From Sphingobacteriaceae bacterium GW460-11-11-14-LB5 (GTDB lineage: Bacteria > Bacteroidota > Bacteroidia > Sphingobacteriales > Sphingobacteriaceae), in assembly GCA_002151545.1 (NCBI GenBank), contig CP021237.1, positions 2,232,001 through 2,296,000 of the forward strand: a stretch of DNA of 64,000 nucleotides. Direction: 5' to 3'. The notes below the pieces were generated by a model. The model searched no databases. It was given only the letters and a program-made list of their open reading frames with translations, and had not been told where the DNA came from. How positions within the stretch are numbered: the first letter of the stretch is position 1; every line of letters starts with the position of its first letter. The translations under genes were made by a program, and so were the position numbers. Of the stretch, positions 1 through 8,132 are shown one piece after another.

Positions 1-39
1 GGTTTCGAAGAAAGCTGGTGGAGTAAACTTTGGGGATAA
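1..39 (+). CDS. C-terminal tail of a gene starting upstream (partial)
   Basis: The first 13 codons read GFEESWWSKLWG and a TAA stop at 37-39. The tryptophan-rich end looks like a real protein terminus, and a weak hairpin (45-79, TTTGA.GAGG against CCTC..TCAAA) follows it. Twelve residues are too few to name a family. The next gene is on the opposite strand, so this would be the end of a convergent transcript. Confidence 0.4.
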   Translation, partial: GFEESWWSKLWG

Positions 40-100
40 ATTAATTTGATGAGGTGAATGTTAATCAGCCTCTTTCAAATACTGATAACATTTGAAAGGC

Positions 101-520
101 CTAATTGAGCAAATACCTTTTAAAGAATTCCTGGCAATTTAAAACCTCTATTTTTGAGAAATAAAAATCTTCTATATCTTCTGTAACGATACACATACTA
201 CCTACCGTTTCAGCGGCATAATATTCTAAACCGTCCTCGAAATCATTAATAGATTTATTCGTAAGAGTATTGAAAACTCCTTCAGAAGAATTCTCAGCGA
301 TTTTAATATAGCGACAAAGTAAATCTATCTTCTGCTTTGCGAGTTGAGCATTATGTTTTTTTTCTGCAAAATAAAAAGCAATTGCCAAACAAAGAGGAGA
401 GGTGTATACATCAAACTTTGGATGAGAGGCTAAACTTAAAATTCTGGACGAATATGTGTAAAGTGGATATTCCTTATTCAGTACCGAAACCAAAACGTTT
501 GCATCTAAAAATATCTTCAT
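101..520 (-). CDS. PIN-domain protein, probable toxin of a type II toxin-antitoxin pair
   Basis: The 139-residue product begins MKIFLDANVLVSVL, the usual first strand of a PIN ribonuclease with its metal-binding Asp (D6) and Asn (N8). Further acidic residues in DFEDGLEYYAA (about 93-103) and VTEDIEDF (about 112-119) sit where the other PIN metal ligands normally lie. PIN toxins cleave RNA, often tRNA or mRNA, in the cytoplasm. The gene starts 3 bases after the stop codon of the small gene upstream (524-784), the usual antitoxin-first order. Toxin activity is inferred from family and context. A solitary PIN nuclease without toxin function is the alternative. Confidence 0.72.
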   Translation of the reverse strand: MKIFLDANVLVSVLNKEYPLYTYSSRILSLASHPKFDVYTSPLCLAIAFYFAEKKHNAQLAKQKIDLLCRYIKIAENSSEGVFNTLTNKSINDFEDGLEYYAAETVGSMCIVTEDIEDFYFSKIEVLNCQEFFKRYLLN

Positions 521-523
521 TTG

Positions 524-784
524 TTATTTTTTAGAAGAAAAGAATTCATCTTTTGAACCCTTACGTGTTTTTTTTGGAGATTTTTTATATTCTACTTCAC
601 CTTCGGCAACCATACTTACCCAATCTGCAATAGGGAAATCTTCTAAAGATTTGTACTCTTTTGCGGTTACCTGTATTAACAGATGCTCTATTAAACGAGA
701 TAAACTAATGTTGTTATCGGCAGCATATTTTTTTGCCTTTGCAACAACATCCTGACTGAAGCTTAAGGTTAATTTGGCATCCAT
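524..784 (-). CDS. Probable antitoxin, DUF6364-like ribbon-helix-helix type
   Basis: This small protein (86 residues) begins MDAKLTLSFSQDVVAKAKKYAADNNISLSRLIEHLL. A short strand followed by two helices with ISLSRLIE is typical of Bacteroidota antitoxins of the DUF6364 kind, which bind DNA as dimers and mask a PIN toxin with a charged tail. The tail here is rich in Lys and Ser. The reading frame is open upstream to 919, but that part would run back through the folD terminator hairpin (850-880), so the ATG at 784 is chosen. The stop lies 3 bases before the PIN gene, which implies co-transcription and probably autoregulation. Confidence 0.7.
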   Translation of the reverse strand: MDAKLTLSFSQDVVAKAKKYAADNNISLSRLIEHLLIQVTAKEYKSLEDFPIADWVSMVAEGEVEYKKSPKKTRKGSKDEFFSSKK

Positions 785-849
785 TATCTTAATTGTTTTA
801 TAAACGAATATACAAAATATACGTATAAATTTAAAAAATAATACGTAAA

Positions 850-880
850 AAAAGCGATTCATTTTTATTGAATCGCTTTT
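850..880 (-). terminator. Rho-independent terminator of folD
   Basis: A 12-bp inverted repeat (AAAAGCGATTCA / TGAATCGCTTTT) with a 7-base loop is followed on the minus strand by more T residues. It lies about 60 bases past the folD stop and upstream of the antitoxin start, separating the two units. Confidence 0.8.
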
Positions 881-937
881 GATATTTTCCTTGGCAATGA
901 GTTCACCTTCAACCCTCAACCCTTCAACCTACTACCG

Positions 938-1858
938 CTAAGCGTATATCTCTTTTCTAGCTGATGCTAAAGTATTTTTCAATAAACCAACAATAGTCAT
1001 TAAACCTACACCACCTGGAACAGGCGTAATGTAAGAGGCTTTAGGCGCCACGTTTTCGAAATCTACATCACCATATAACTTAAAGCCCGATTTGGTTTCA
1101 GCAGAAGTTTCACGGTTAATTCCTACGTCAATAATAATAGCACCAGGTTTTACCATATCGGCTGTAACAAAATTCTTTTTACCAATGGCAGCAATTACAA
1201 TATCGGCCTGTAGAACCTGTTCTTTTAAATCTTTTGTGCGCGAGTGGGTAAGTGTTACCGTACAGTTGCCTGGGTTTGCGTTACGGGCCATTAAAATACT
1301 CATTGGGCTTCCCACAATGTTACTACGACCAACAACCACACAGTGCATTCCTGTTGTGTCTATACCATACTCTTGCAGCATCAATAAAATACCATAAGGT
1401 GTTGCCGGAATAAAGCAAGGTAGATTACGCATCATCCTGCCCAAATTTACCGGGTGGAAACCATCTACATCTTTACGGTGATCGATCTTTTCGGTTACTT
1501 TCTCCGGATCGATGTGTTTAGGTAAAGGCAATTGAACAATTAATCCGTCTACCTCATCATCCTGGTTAATTTCTTCAATTTTCGCCAATAATTCAGCTTC
1601 AGTTACTGAGTTATCATATCTATGTAGTGATGATTTAAAACCAACTTTTTCGCAGTTTTTCATCTTACTGGCTACATAGGTTTCGCTTCCTCCATCGTTA
1701 CCCACTAAAATAGCAACCAGGTGTGGCTTGCGACCACTTTTATTTAAAAATTCGGCAGCTTCTTCTGCAATTTGAACTTTAACCTTTTCTGATACGTATT
1801 TACCGTCTAATAATACCCCTAAATCCCCTGAAGGGGACTTTGAATTTCCATCGCTCAT
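938..1858 (-). CDS. folD: Bifunctional methylenetetrahydrofolate dehydrogenase / methenyltetrahydrofolate cyclohydrolase
   Basis: FolD interconverts 5,10-methylene- and 10-formyl-tetrahydrofolate in the cytoplasm, feeding purine and formyl-methionine synthesis. The 306-residue product has [24 protein letters not shown] with the catalytic Tyr and Lys, the nucleotide-site motif GRSNIVGSP and the C-terminal PGGVGLMT, where many homologues have PGGVGPMT. The protein is about 15-20 residues longer than usual at the N-terminus. Residues 7-16 ([10 protein letters not shown]) are encoded by a dispersed repeat (1811-1840), and the family's usual start LLDGK follows immediately. No ATG, GTG or TTG lies between the repeat and the conserved core, so the ATG at 1858 is the plausible start. 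It ends at its own hairpin terminator. Confidence 0.96.
   Translation of the reverse strand: MSDGNSKSPSGDLGVLLDGKYVSEKVKVQIAEEAAEFLNKSGRKPHLVAILVGNDGGSETYVASKMKNCEKVGFKSSLHRYDNSVTEAELLAKIEEINQDDEVDGLIVQLPLPKHIDPEKVTEKIDHRKDVDGFHPVNLGRMMRNLPCFIPATPYGILLMLQEYGIDTTGMHCVVVGRSNIVGSPMSILMARNANPGNCTVTLTHSRTKDLKEQVLQADIVIAAIGKKNFVTADMVKPGAIIIDVGINRETSAETKSGFKLYGDVDFENVAPKASYITPVPGGVGLMTIVGLLKNTLASARKEIYA
1811..1840. repeat. Dispersed CCCCT...AGGGG repeat inside the 5' end of folD
   Basis: CCCCTAAATCCCCTGAAGGGG is the short G/C-block palindrome common in Bacteroidota spacers. Here it is in frame and coding. A companion block lies at 1918-1945 on the other side of the folD promoter region. Confidence 0.65.
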
Positions 1859-1917
1859 ATAACTTGCTCCGTTATAATTTTATAATTTAAGATTTGACTT
1901 AATAAAACTCGCTAGTA

Positions 1918-1945
1918 ATTCCCCCTCAAGGGGGCTAGGGGGTTA
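1918..1945. repeat. Dispersed CCCCC...GGGGG repeat at the end of lepA
   Basis: CCCCCTCAAGGGGGCTAGGGGG followed by TTAA overlaps the lepA stop codon (1943-1945). With the block at 1811-1840 it brackets the roughly 80-base lepA-folD spacer, as if one composite element had been inserted between the two genes. Confidence 0.6.
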
Positions 1946-3730
1946 ATCTAATTTCAAAACTGCCATAAACGCCGTCTGCGGAATTTCTACGTTCCCCACC
2001 TGACGCATACGTTTTTTACCTTTTTTCTGTTTTTCCAATAACTTACGTTTACGGGAAATATCACCACCGTAACATTTAGCGGTTACATCTTTACGTAAAG
2101 CACTCAGTGTTTCGCGGGCAATAACTTTAGCACCAATTGATGCCTGTATTTTTATTTCGAACTGTTGACGAGGGATTAATTCTCTTAATTTCTCGCAAAT
2201 TTTCTTTCCAAAATCGTAAGCATTACTTCTATGGATTAATGATGATAAAGCATCTACAGGCTCATCGTTCAATAACATATCTAAACGAACCAGATCCGAT
2301 TTACGGTAACCTGTTTGGTGATAATCGAAAGAAGCATAACCTTTAGAAATTGTTTTCAACTTATCATAAAAATCGAATACAATTTCGCCCATTGGCATTT
2401 CGAAAACCAGTTCAACACGATCTGAAGTAAGATAAGATTGATTTACAATAATTCCGCGTTTCTGAATACAAAGCGACATTACCGGACCAACAAACTCTGC
2501 TTTCGTAATGATATTTGCTTTAATATATGGTTCCTCAACAGAATCCAACTTACTTGGGTCAGGTAAATCAGAAGGATTGTTAACAATAATTTCGTCACCT
2601 TTAGTAGTATACGCAATGTACGATACGTTGGGAACCGTTGTAATTACGGTCATATCAAACTCACGTTCTAAACGCTCCTGGATAATTTCCATGTGCAACA
2701 TGCCCAGGAAACCGCAACGGAAACCGAAACCAAGTGCAGCAGAACTTTCTGGTTCAAAAACGATAGAAGCATCGTTCAGTTGCAATTTATGCATCGCCTC
2801 ACGTAATTCTTCAAACTCATCGGTATCTACAGGATAAATCCCTGCAAAAACCATTGGTTTAACTTCTTCGAAACCCTGAATGGCATCTAATGATGGCCTG
2901 GCCACAGTTGTAATCGTATCACCAACCTTTACCTCTCTGGCTTCTTTAATACCAGAAATAATATAACCCACGTCGCCGGTTTTAACCACACTACGTGGCG
3001 ACATATCCAGTTTCAAAATACCAACCTCATCAGCCAGGTATTCTTTGCCAGTATTAATAAATTTAACTTTATCGCCTTTTTTGATTTCGCCGTTTACCAC
3101 TTTATAATAAGCGATAATCCCTCTGAATGAGTTAAAAACAGAGTCAAAAATCAACGCTTGTAACGGTGCTTCAGGATCGCCAACTGGAGCTGGAACACGA
3201 TCAACAATGGCCTGGATGATATCAGGAATGCCCATTCCGGTTTTACCCGATGCCGGAATAATATCTTCGCGTTTACATCCAATCAGGTCAATAATCTGGT
3301 CTTTCACTTCCTCAGGCATAGCCCCGGGTAAATCCATTTTATTTAAAATCGGAATAATTTCCAGATCGTGCTCTAAAGCCAGATATAAATTCGAAATAGT
3401 CTGCGCCTGAATCCCTTGCGAAGCATCTACAATAAGTAAAGCGCCCTCGCAGGCTGCAATGGAACGTGAAACCTCGTATGAGAAATCGACGTGGCCTGGT
3501 GTATCGATCAGGTTAAAATTGTATTCAATATCACCAACCTTATAGTTCATTTGTATGGCATGACTTTTAATCGTTATGCCTCTCTCACGCTCTAAATCCA
3601 TGTTATCGAGCAATTGCGCCTGCGCTTCACGCTGCGAAATCGTCGCTGTATATTCTAATAACCTATCAGCCAGGGTGCTCTTGCCATGGTCAATATGTGC
3701 AATAATGCAAAAATTACGTATATGCTTCAT
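1943..3730 (-). CDS. lepA: Elongation factor 4 (LepA), ribosome-associated translational GTPase
   Basis: LepA binds ribosomes and back-translocates or remodels stalled complexes. The 595-residue protein has its GTP-binding motifs in order: AHIDHGKST (G1, residues about 10-18), DTPGHVDF (G3, about 75-82) and LNKMDLP (G4, about 130-136). The LepA-specific C-terminal domain ends with the basic stretch [20 protein letters not shown]. The start matches the conserved [20 protein letters not shown] -7 element lies only 8 bases upstream of the ATG, so the mRNA probably has almost no 5' leader. It is followed by folD across a repeat-filled spacer. Confidence 0.98.
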   Translation of the reverse strand: MKHIRNFCIIAHIDHGKSTLADRLLEYTATISQREAQAQLLDNMDLERERGITIKSHAIQMNYKVGDIEYNFNLIDTPGHVDFSYEVSRSIAACEGALLIVDASQGIQAQTISNLYLALEHDLEIIPILNKMDLPGAMPEEVKDQIIDLIGCKREDIIPASGKTGMGIPDIIQAIVDRVPAPVGDPEAPLQALIFDSVFNSFRGIIAYYKVVNGEIKKGDKVKFINTGKEYLADEVGILKLDMSPRSVVKTGDVGYIISGIKEAREVKVGDTITTVARPSLDAIQGFEEVKPMVFAGIYPVDTDEFEELREAMHKLQLNDASIVFEPESSAALGFGFRCGFLGMLHMEIIQERLEREFDMTVITTVPNVSYIAYTTKGDEIIVNNPSDLPDPSKLDSVEEPYIKANIITKAEFVGPVMSLCIQKRGIIVNQSYLTSDRVELVFEMPMGEIVFDFYDKLKTISKGYASFDYHQTGYRKSDLVRLDMLLNDEPVDALSSLIHRSNAYDFGKKICEKLRELIPRQQFEIKIQASIGAKVIARETLSALRKDVTAKCYGGDISRKRKLLEKQKKGKKRMRQVGNVEIPQTAFMAVLKLD

Positions 3731-3737
3731 CTTTGCG

Positions 3738-3745
3738 CAAAGATA
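3738..3745 (-). promoter_or_regulatory. -7 promoter element of lepA (TATCTTTG)
   Basis: It matches TAnnTTTG exactly on the minus strand. With the usual 4-6 base distance to the transcription start, the transcript would begin about 3 bases before the ATG. Confidence 0.6.
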
Positions 3746-4061
3746 TGCTTTTTAATGGAAAATGTAAGAGGGAAAATGGAATGCCGCAAAGGCTGAATTT
3801 TTATTGTTTTGAAAAGCAAGAGCAGTACTTTTCGGTTACTTCGTTCCTGCTTTACACTTTATCCCGGTGTTGGTTTAATGCTAGTTCGAACGGTAGAAAA
3901 CCGGGATGTTCGTTCCAATCAGGTTTATTTAACCAATAGCAGTAATGCTTTTGAGCGGTTTCTTACCTGATGCTTAAAATTAACCACAAACAGGCACGAT
4001 AACAATTTCAGTTTATTAATAAAACAGCTGTGTTTATCAGTGCCCATCTGTGGTTAAAAAA
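3746..4061. repeat. Gene-free spacer with a TTAACCACA...TGTGGTTAA inverted repeat
   Basis: The spacer of about 315 bases between lepA and the MATE gene holds no convincing gene. From 3980 to 4057 it carries TTAACCACAAAC...ATCTGTGGTTAA, an inverted repeat also found in related form at 15322-15376 and 53351-53396. The part around 3865-3915 (CCCGGTGTTGG...AAAACCGGGA) is a second imperfect palindrome. Confidence 0.5.
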
Positions 4062-5486
4062 TTAAACCATTGTTTTCTTCCACTTACCTTTTTTAAATAA
4101 GATAAAGGCAGCCACCGCAATACCGGCTTCGGCTGTTGGGATGGCAATAAAAACACCTGTTGGTCCCATTTCTAAAAATTTAGCCAAAAAGTAAGCTAAA
4201 GGAATCTGAAACAACCAAAAGGCAAAAATGTTAATTTTGGTAGGCGTCCAGGTATCGCCAGCACCGTTAAATGCACTACTAAACACCATTGCCGCTCCAT
4301 AAATCACAAAACCAATGCTTAAAATTTTTAAAGCTTTGCTTGCAACGGCAATCACATTTTCATCTGAAGTGAAAAATGCTGCGAACAAATGTCCACAGGT
4401 CAAGAACAATACACTGACCACCGCCATGAAAACAATGATGTATTTCAAGGTTTGGAATACCGATTTTTCAGCACGATCTATATGGCCTGCGCCTAAATTC
4501 TGACCAACCAGCGTAGCTGCTGCATTACTCAAGCCCCAGGCAGGTAACATAAAAAACATCATGAGTCGTAGTGCCGTTTGGTAACCTGCCGACCCGGTAT
4601 CGCCACCGGTAGTGGCAACCAGTTCTGCCAAAAACACCCAGCTACAGCTCGCAATTACAAACTGAAAGATGGCCGGTGCGGCAATCTTAACGATAGCTTT
4701 AATCTGGTCAAAATCAGGCAGGAAATGACTAATCCGTATTTTCAATATATTTTTACCACTAAACAGATTATAAACCTGATAGGTAACTCCCAAACCACGA
4801 CCAATTGTAGTTGCAATTGCAGCACCGGTTAAACCAAATGCAGGTATAGGGCCTAAACCGTTGATAAAAATAGGGCAGAGGATGATGTTGGCAATATTGG
4901 CGATCCATAAACTCCGCATGGCGATTGCCGCATTACCTGCTCCCCGAAAAATCCCGTTAATTAGGAATAAAAGTACAATTATGATACTTCCACCCATCAT
5001 AATACGAACAAATGTAACACCTTGCTCGGCAGTTTCGGCCGAAGCCCCCATGAGTAATAGAATATCTTTGGCATAAATTAGCCCCAGAATACTGATGATA
5101 ATGTTAACGAAAACAGCTATCACAATGGTTTGCATGCCCGCTTTTGATGCTGCTTCCGGATTTTTCTCCCCAATCCTCCGTGCAACCACTGCGGTTGCAG
5201 CCATGCTTAATCCAATGGCCAATGAGTAAATAATGGTTAATACAGATTCTGTTAAACCAACGGTCTGTATGGCATGGCTACTATTTTCCAGGTGGCCAAC
5301 AAAATATAAATCAACTAAAGCAAAAACCGATTCCATAGCCATTTCCAGCATCATCGGAATGGCCAATAAAATAATTGCGCGTTTAATACTAATTGAAGTA
5401 AGATCAACTTCGTGACCTTTTAAAGACTGAACGAGGATATCGAAAAAAGACGAAAGTTTGCCTTGCGTCTTTGTGGACTGTGACAT
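4062..5486 (-). CDS. MATE family multidrug / toxic compound exporter
   Basis: A 474-residue inner-membrane protein with about twelve hydrophobic segments and the family pattern of two similar halves. Examples are AIILLAIPMMLEMAMESVFALVDLYFVGHL near the N-terminus and GAAMVFSSAFNGAGDTWTPTKINIFAFWLFQIPLAYFLA in the second half. MATE proteins export cationic drugs or metabolites in exchange for Na+ or H+. The frame is open to 5519, but the ATG at 5486 (MSQSTKTQG) removes an odd hydrophobic leader and is preferred. It stands alone between long repeat-bearing spacers. The substrate cannot be told. Confidence 0.92.
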   Translation of the reverse strand: MSQSTKTQGKLSSFFDILVQSLKGHEVDLTSISIKRAIILLAIPMMLEMAMESVFALVDLYFVGHLENSSHAIQTVGLTESVLTIIYSLAIGLSMAATAVVARRIGEKNPEAASKAGMQTIVIAVFVNIIISILGLIYAKDILLLMGASAETAEQGVTFVRIMMGGSIIIVLLFLINGIFRGAGNAAIAMRSLWIANIANIILCPIFINGLGPIPAFGLTGAAIATTIGRGLGVTYQVYNLFSGKNILKIRISHFLPDFDQIKAIVKIAAPAIFQFVIASCSWVFLAELVATTGGDTGSAGYQTALRLMMFFMLPAWGLSNAAATLVGQNLGAGHIDRAEKSVFQTLKYIIVFMAVVSVLFLTCGHLFAAFFTSDENVIAVASKALKILSIGFVIYGAAMVFSSAFNGAGDTWTPTKINIFAFWLFQIPLAYFLAKFLEMGPTGVFIAIPTAEAGIAVAAFILFKKGKWKKTMV

Positions 5487-5940
5487 ATAATAAAAAGTAA
5501 AGTGTAATGTATAAACCAATGATACGCTTTAAGCGTACATACCTAAAATTGAAGCGGAGGGGAATCCTCGGTTGTTTAGAACCTCAAACGGATTGCAGAT
5601 ACTATCATGGCTCTGTTCTATTGATAAATCAAAGATAGATAAAATTTTGAATTGTCAAATTTAGATGACTAATTTTTAAGATAGTGATTGATTTTTTTTT
5701 ACCACGGACTCAAGGAACACACGGAATGTTATTCCAGGGTCTGTTTAAGTTCCTTTTGTACACTTACTAGTCATCCTGAGCTTATTGAAGGATCAGTTTC
5801 AAAGGCGTTTCGACAGGCTCAACGTAACAACCTGTAAAAATTTATTTCGTTTGATAAATAGCTGCTTAGTCATGATTCAGTTATAAAAAAAAGAGGACGA
5901 AACTGTAACCAGTATAACCCCTTAATTTGTGTATCATCTT
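5487..5940. repeat. Long spacer with a dispersed repeat
   Basis: This 450-base gene-free stretch contains GTCATCCTGAGCTTATTGAAGGATC ... CGACAGGCTCAACGT (about 5770-5829), a palindromic element very common in Bacteroidota. It also has ACCACGGACTCAAGGAACACACGG (about 5701-5725), which resembles another dispersed repeat. No coding potential was found. Confidence 0.55.
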
Positions 5941-6360
5941 CTATATACTATATGCTTTAATCATTTCTTCTGAAACTTTTGTTCCACGACCAGTAGTTAA
6001 ATCAATTAATACGTAATCAAAAATACCGTCTGATGCTACTTTACCCGTTTTCTGGTTAATAATTTCGAACTGAACCGCGCAGCCTTTATCGTTCATGGTT
6101 AAAATACCTGTTCTAATCAGCATTAGATCGTTCATTAGTAACGGACGTTTAAAATTAATGTCAACATGGCTAACCACCCAGCCCAGGCCTTGTTTGGTAA
6201 AATGTTCCCAGGGCATACCATAGAATTTCTCCATTTGCTCGTAACGGGCTGCCAGAACATAATCTAAGTATTTACTATTATGTACATGGTTAAACATATC
6301 GATATCATCCGGACGAACACGTAGTTCACTTTCGAAAATGCTGTATTGATTTTTTTCCAA
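5941..6360 (-). CDS. Acyl-CoA thioesterase, hotdog fold (4HBT/YbgC-like)
   Basis: The 139-residue protein matches the single hotdog domain in length and layout. ELRVRPDDIDMFNHVHNSKYLDYVLAARYE (about residues 12-41) is the 4HBT signature, with the catalytic Asp in DIDMFNHV (canonical D.D..GHVNN..Y). GLGWVVSHVDINFKRPLLMNDLMLIRT is the following sheet. Such enzymes hydrolyse short or aromatic acyl-CoAs in the cytoplasm. A TACTTTTG -7 element at 6377-6384 gives a short leader. It has no functional neighbours. Confidence 0.88.
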   Translation of the reverse strand: MEKNQYSIFESELRVRPDDIDMFNHVHNSKYLDYVLAARYEQMEKFYGMPWEHFTKQGLGWVVSHVDINFKRPLLMNDLMLIRTGILTMNDKGCAVQFEIINQKTGKVASDGIFDYVLIDLTTGRGTKVSEEMIKAYSI

Positions 6361-6376
6361 GGGTAAATGTTTTGTG

Positions 6377-6384
6377 CAAAAGTA
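6377..6384 (-). promoter_or_regulatory. -7 promoter element of the thioesterase gene (TACTTTTG)
   Basis: Exact TAnnTTTG match on the minus strand, 16 bases before the start codon. Confidence 0.5.
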
Positions 6385-6473
6385 TTAATAATGACTGAAT
6401 GTAAAGTATTACTTGACAAATGTGAATATGATGTAGTGTATTTACTTGACAATTTTTCGTATTTTGATTTGAA

Positions 6474-6677
6474 ATGGGAAAGCTCACTTTATATGATATT
6501 ACAATTCCGCGCGAAACAATAGTCGAAGCGCGTGAAAATGTTTATTTAAGCCGCACGCCCGAGCAACGCTTTTTTGGTGTTTTGCAACTCAACCAAATTT
6601 CAGTTACCATGAATGGTGGCCAGCCTTTAAAATCTCCTCAAGGAAAAGGTATTATTATCCGCAAGCCAAACTTATAA
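6474..6677 (+). CDS. Small hypothetical protein (67 residues)
   Basis: MGKLTLYDITIPRETIVEARENVYLSRTPEQRFFGVLQLNQIS... is a hydrophilic, well-mixed sequence with no signal peptide or membrane segment. It is divergent from the thioesterase, with 113 bases between the starts. Composition looks coding, and the ending GKGIIIRKPNL is protein-like. I do not recognise the family. It could be a small cytoplasmic protein or, less likely, a chance frame. Confidence 0.5.
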   Translation: MGKLTLYDITIPRETIVEARENVYLSRTPEQRFFGVLQLNQISVTMNGGQPLKSPQGKGIIIRKPNL

Positions 6678-6940
6678 GCTTCAATATGTCGTTTGATAAA
6701 GAGAACCCAGAGATGCTTTTGTTATTGGAAACATTTGAGTAGTTTGACATGCAATAATAATGCGAAACTAAGTTTCTTGCACCGCCTCAGATTCTCTAAA
6801 CCCGACTTAGCGGAAATCCTTTTTGCTGCAGGTCTTCGACAAACTCAAACCAACAATCGCAAAAAGATTGCAGCGAGGGCGGGAGGATAGCAAGCTATGA
6901 AAAACCGAGTTTGCCTTTCTAAAAAAAGGAAAATTAAAAT
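6678..6940. repeat. Spacer with a dispersed repeat fragment
   Basis: AAAAAGATTGCAGCGAGGGCGGGA (about 6857-6880) resembles AAAAAAGATTGAAGTGAATGGCGGGG near 13996, so both are probably copies of one dispersed repeat. The short plus-strand frame here (6693-6890) has no protein-like character. Confidence 0.4.
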
Positions 6941-7489
6941 TTAATCAATTTCCCTTGGTTCAGTTTTATCATTACTAATAAAACGCCATTCTTCTCCATA
7001 AAGTGATTTATATTGAACCATAATTTTAATATCAGCTTTTTCTACAAGCGGTCCCAAGCGTTCATCATTTATATTAATCAGACTTAACTTTTCGCCAACC
7101 GGTAAAATTTCGTTTTTCCAAAGATTAGCCAGTATTACAGATTTGGTTATGGCTAATTTGTTATCGTTTTTTATTTGTTTAAGGATTTCAGCTACATTCT
7201 CATAACGTTTAGATTTGTAATAAAAACCATAATCGGATACTATAGCCGGACCTAGGCCTTGATTTACAATCAGAAATTCATAATGGTAATTATCTTCTCC
7301 ATTTTTTTTGATGTCAGAAAAACTATTTGAATAACTCATAAGCAGTGGTTTTACAGATGCATACTGCTGAACTTTTTGCAACCTGGTTTGATATAGAGTT
7401 ATAATAATGGCACAAATACTGGTTACAATGGCACACAAACCAACGATAGTGTTTAATGATAATTTGGGCTTATTTTGAGCTTTCTGCAT
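6941..7489 (-). CDS. Hypothetical membrane-anchored protein
   Basis: This 182-residue protein has one N-terminal membrane segment (about residues 12-32, LNTIVGLCAIVTSICAIIITLY), then a soluble domain with a beta-rich pattern (YHYEFLIVNQGLGPAIVSDYGFYYKSKRY). The segment is not followed by a signal cleavage site, so it is likely an anchor with the domain on one side of the inner membrane. I do not recognise a named family, and neighbours give no clue. Confidence 0.65.
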   Translation of the reverse strand: MQKAQNKPKLSLNTIVGLCAIVTSICAIIITLYQTRLQKVQQYASVKPLLMSYSNSFSDIKKNGEDNYHYEFLIVNQGLGPAIVSDYGFYYKSKRYENVAEILKQIKNDNKLAITKSVILANLWKNEILPVGEKLSLININDERLGPLVEKADIKIMVQYKSLYGEEWRFISNDKTEPREID

Positions 7490-7593
7490 ATCTCATTAGG
7501 TTGTAAAATCAATCTAAAATAGAAAATATCAGTTGTTGAACCTATAAGGGGATAAATATTTCTAAAACATGATAATATAATAAGCAACAACCA

Positions 7594-7625
7594 CTTGCTT
7601 ATAAATAAAAATAGCCTTATCTTTG
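7594..7625 (+). promoter_or_regulatory. rpsO promoter (CTTG ... TATCTTTG)
   Basis: A -7 box TATCTTTG (7618-7625) with TTG 20 bases upstream (7595-7597) fits the Bacteroidota TTTG-N19-TAnnTTTG layout. It lies about 45 bases before rpsO. Confidence 0.65.
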
Positions 7626-7669
7626 CGCCACAATTAATTAATTTTTTATTGCTTTAATATTATTCAAGA

Positions 7670-7954
7670 ATGTATTTAAGTCCAGAGAAAAAAGCTGTAA
7701 TCTTTAAAGAACACGGCAAAGTAGAAACCAACACGGGTTCTGCAGAAGGTCAAGTAGCGTTATTTACATACCGTATTGCGCACTTAACAGAACACTTAAA
7801 GAAAAATCGTAAAGATTTCTCTACGCAGTTGTCACTTCAAAAATTAGTAGGTAAACGCCGCGGTATTTTGGCTTACCTATACAAAAAAGATATTGAGCGC
7901 TATCGTGCTATCATCAAAGCTTTATCGCTTCGTGATATCATCAAACAAAAATAA
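7670..7954 (+). CDS. rpsO: 30S ribosomal protein S15
   Basis: This is a small RNA-binding subunit of the 30S platform that contacts 16S rRNA helices 20-22. The 94-residue product has the S15 signature NTGSAEGQVALFTYRIAHLTEHLKKNRKDFSTQLSLQKLVGKRRGILAYL. It is about five residues longer than the usual 89. It precedes pnp, the widely conserved rpsO-pnp order. A hairpin and a second possible promoter separate the two genes here. Confidence 0.98.
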   Translation: MYLSPEKKAVIFKEHGKVETNTGSAEGQVALFTYRIAHLTEHLKKNRKDFSTQLSLQKLVGKRRGILAYLYKKDIERYRAIIKALSLRDIIKQK

Positions 7955-7970
7955 GCGCAAGTTTATCATT

Positions 7971-8000
7971 AAAAGCCATTCTTTAGGGAATGGCTTTTTA
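7971..8000 (+). terminator. Terminator or processing hairpin between rpsO and pnp
   Basis: AAAAGCCATTC TTTAGG GAATGGCTTTTT is a perfect 11-bp stem ending in T residues, 16 bases after the rpsO stop. In other bacteria hairpins in this spacer are RNase III sites that control pnp; whether that holds here is unknown. Confidence 0.75.
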
Positions 8001-8054
8001 ATTCCCTGTTAATTTTTTTTAACGGGTTTTATTATAGATAGGCTTTTTTAATCC

Positions 8055-8062
8055 TATCTTCG
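8055..8062 (+). promoter_or_regulatory. Candidate -7 element of pnp (TATCTTCG)
   Basis: It matches TAnnTTTG with one mismatch and leaves about 65 bases of leader before the pnp start. It suggests pnp has its own promoter. Confidence 0.35.
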
Positions 8063-8132
8063 TTTGCAAAAACAAATACATATATAAACAACGGTGTGTA
8101 GAAAGAGGAAAACACACCATAATTCTATTTAA

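Noticed and set aside
1092..1397. Plus-strand frame of 101 codons opposite folD
   Set aside because: It lies fully inside the well-supported folD gene and has no protein-family character.
938..1858. folD as a damaged gene because of the repeat at its 5' end
   Set aside because: The frame is open from the ATG and all catalytic motifs are intact, so it is treated as functional with an unusual N-terminus.
3733..3939. Plus-strand frame of 68 codons after lepA
   Set aside because: It is rich in Cys, Phe and Ser in no pattern, overlaps the lepA promoter and part of a palindromic spacer, and has no recognisable domain.
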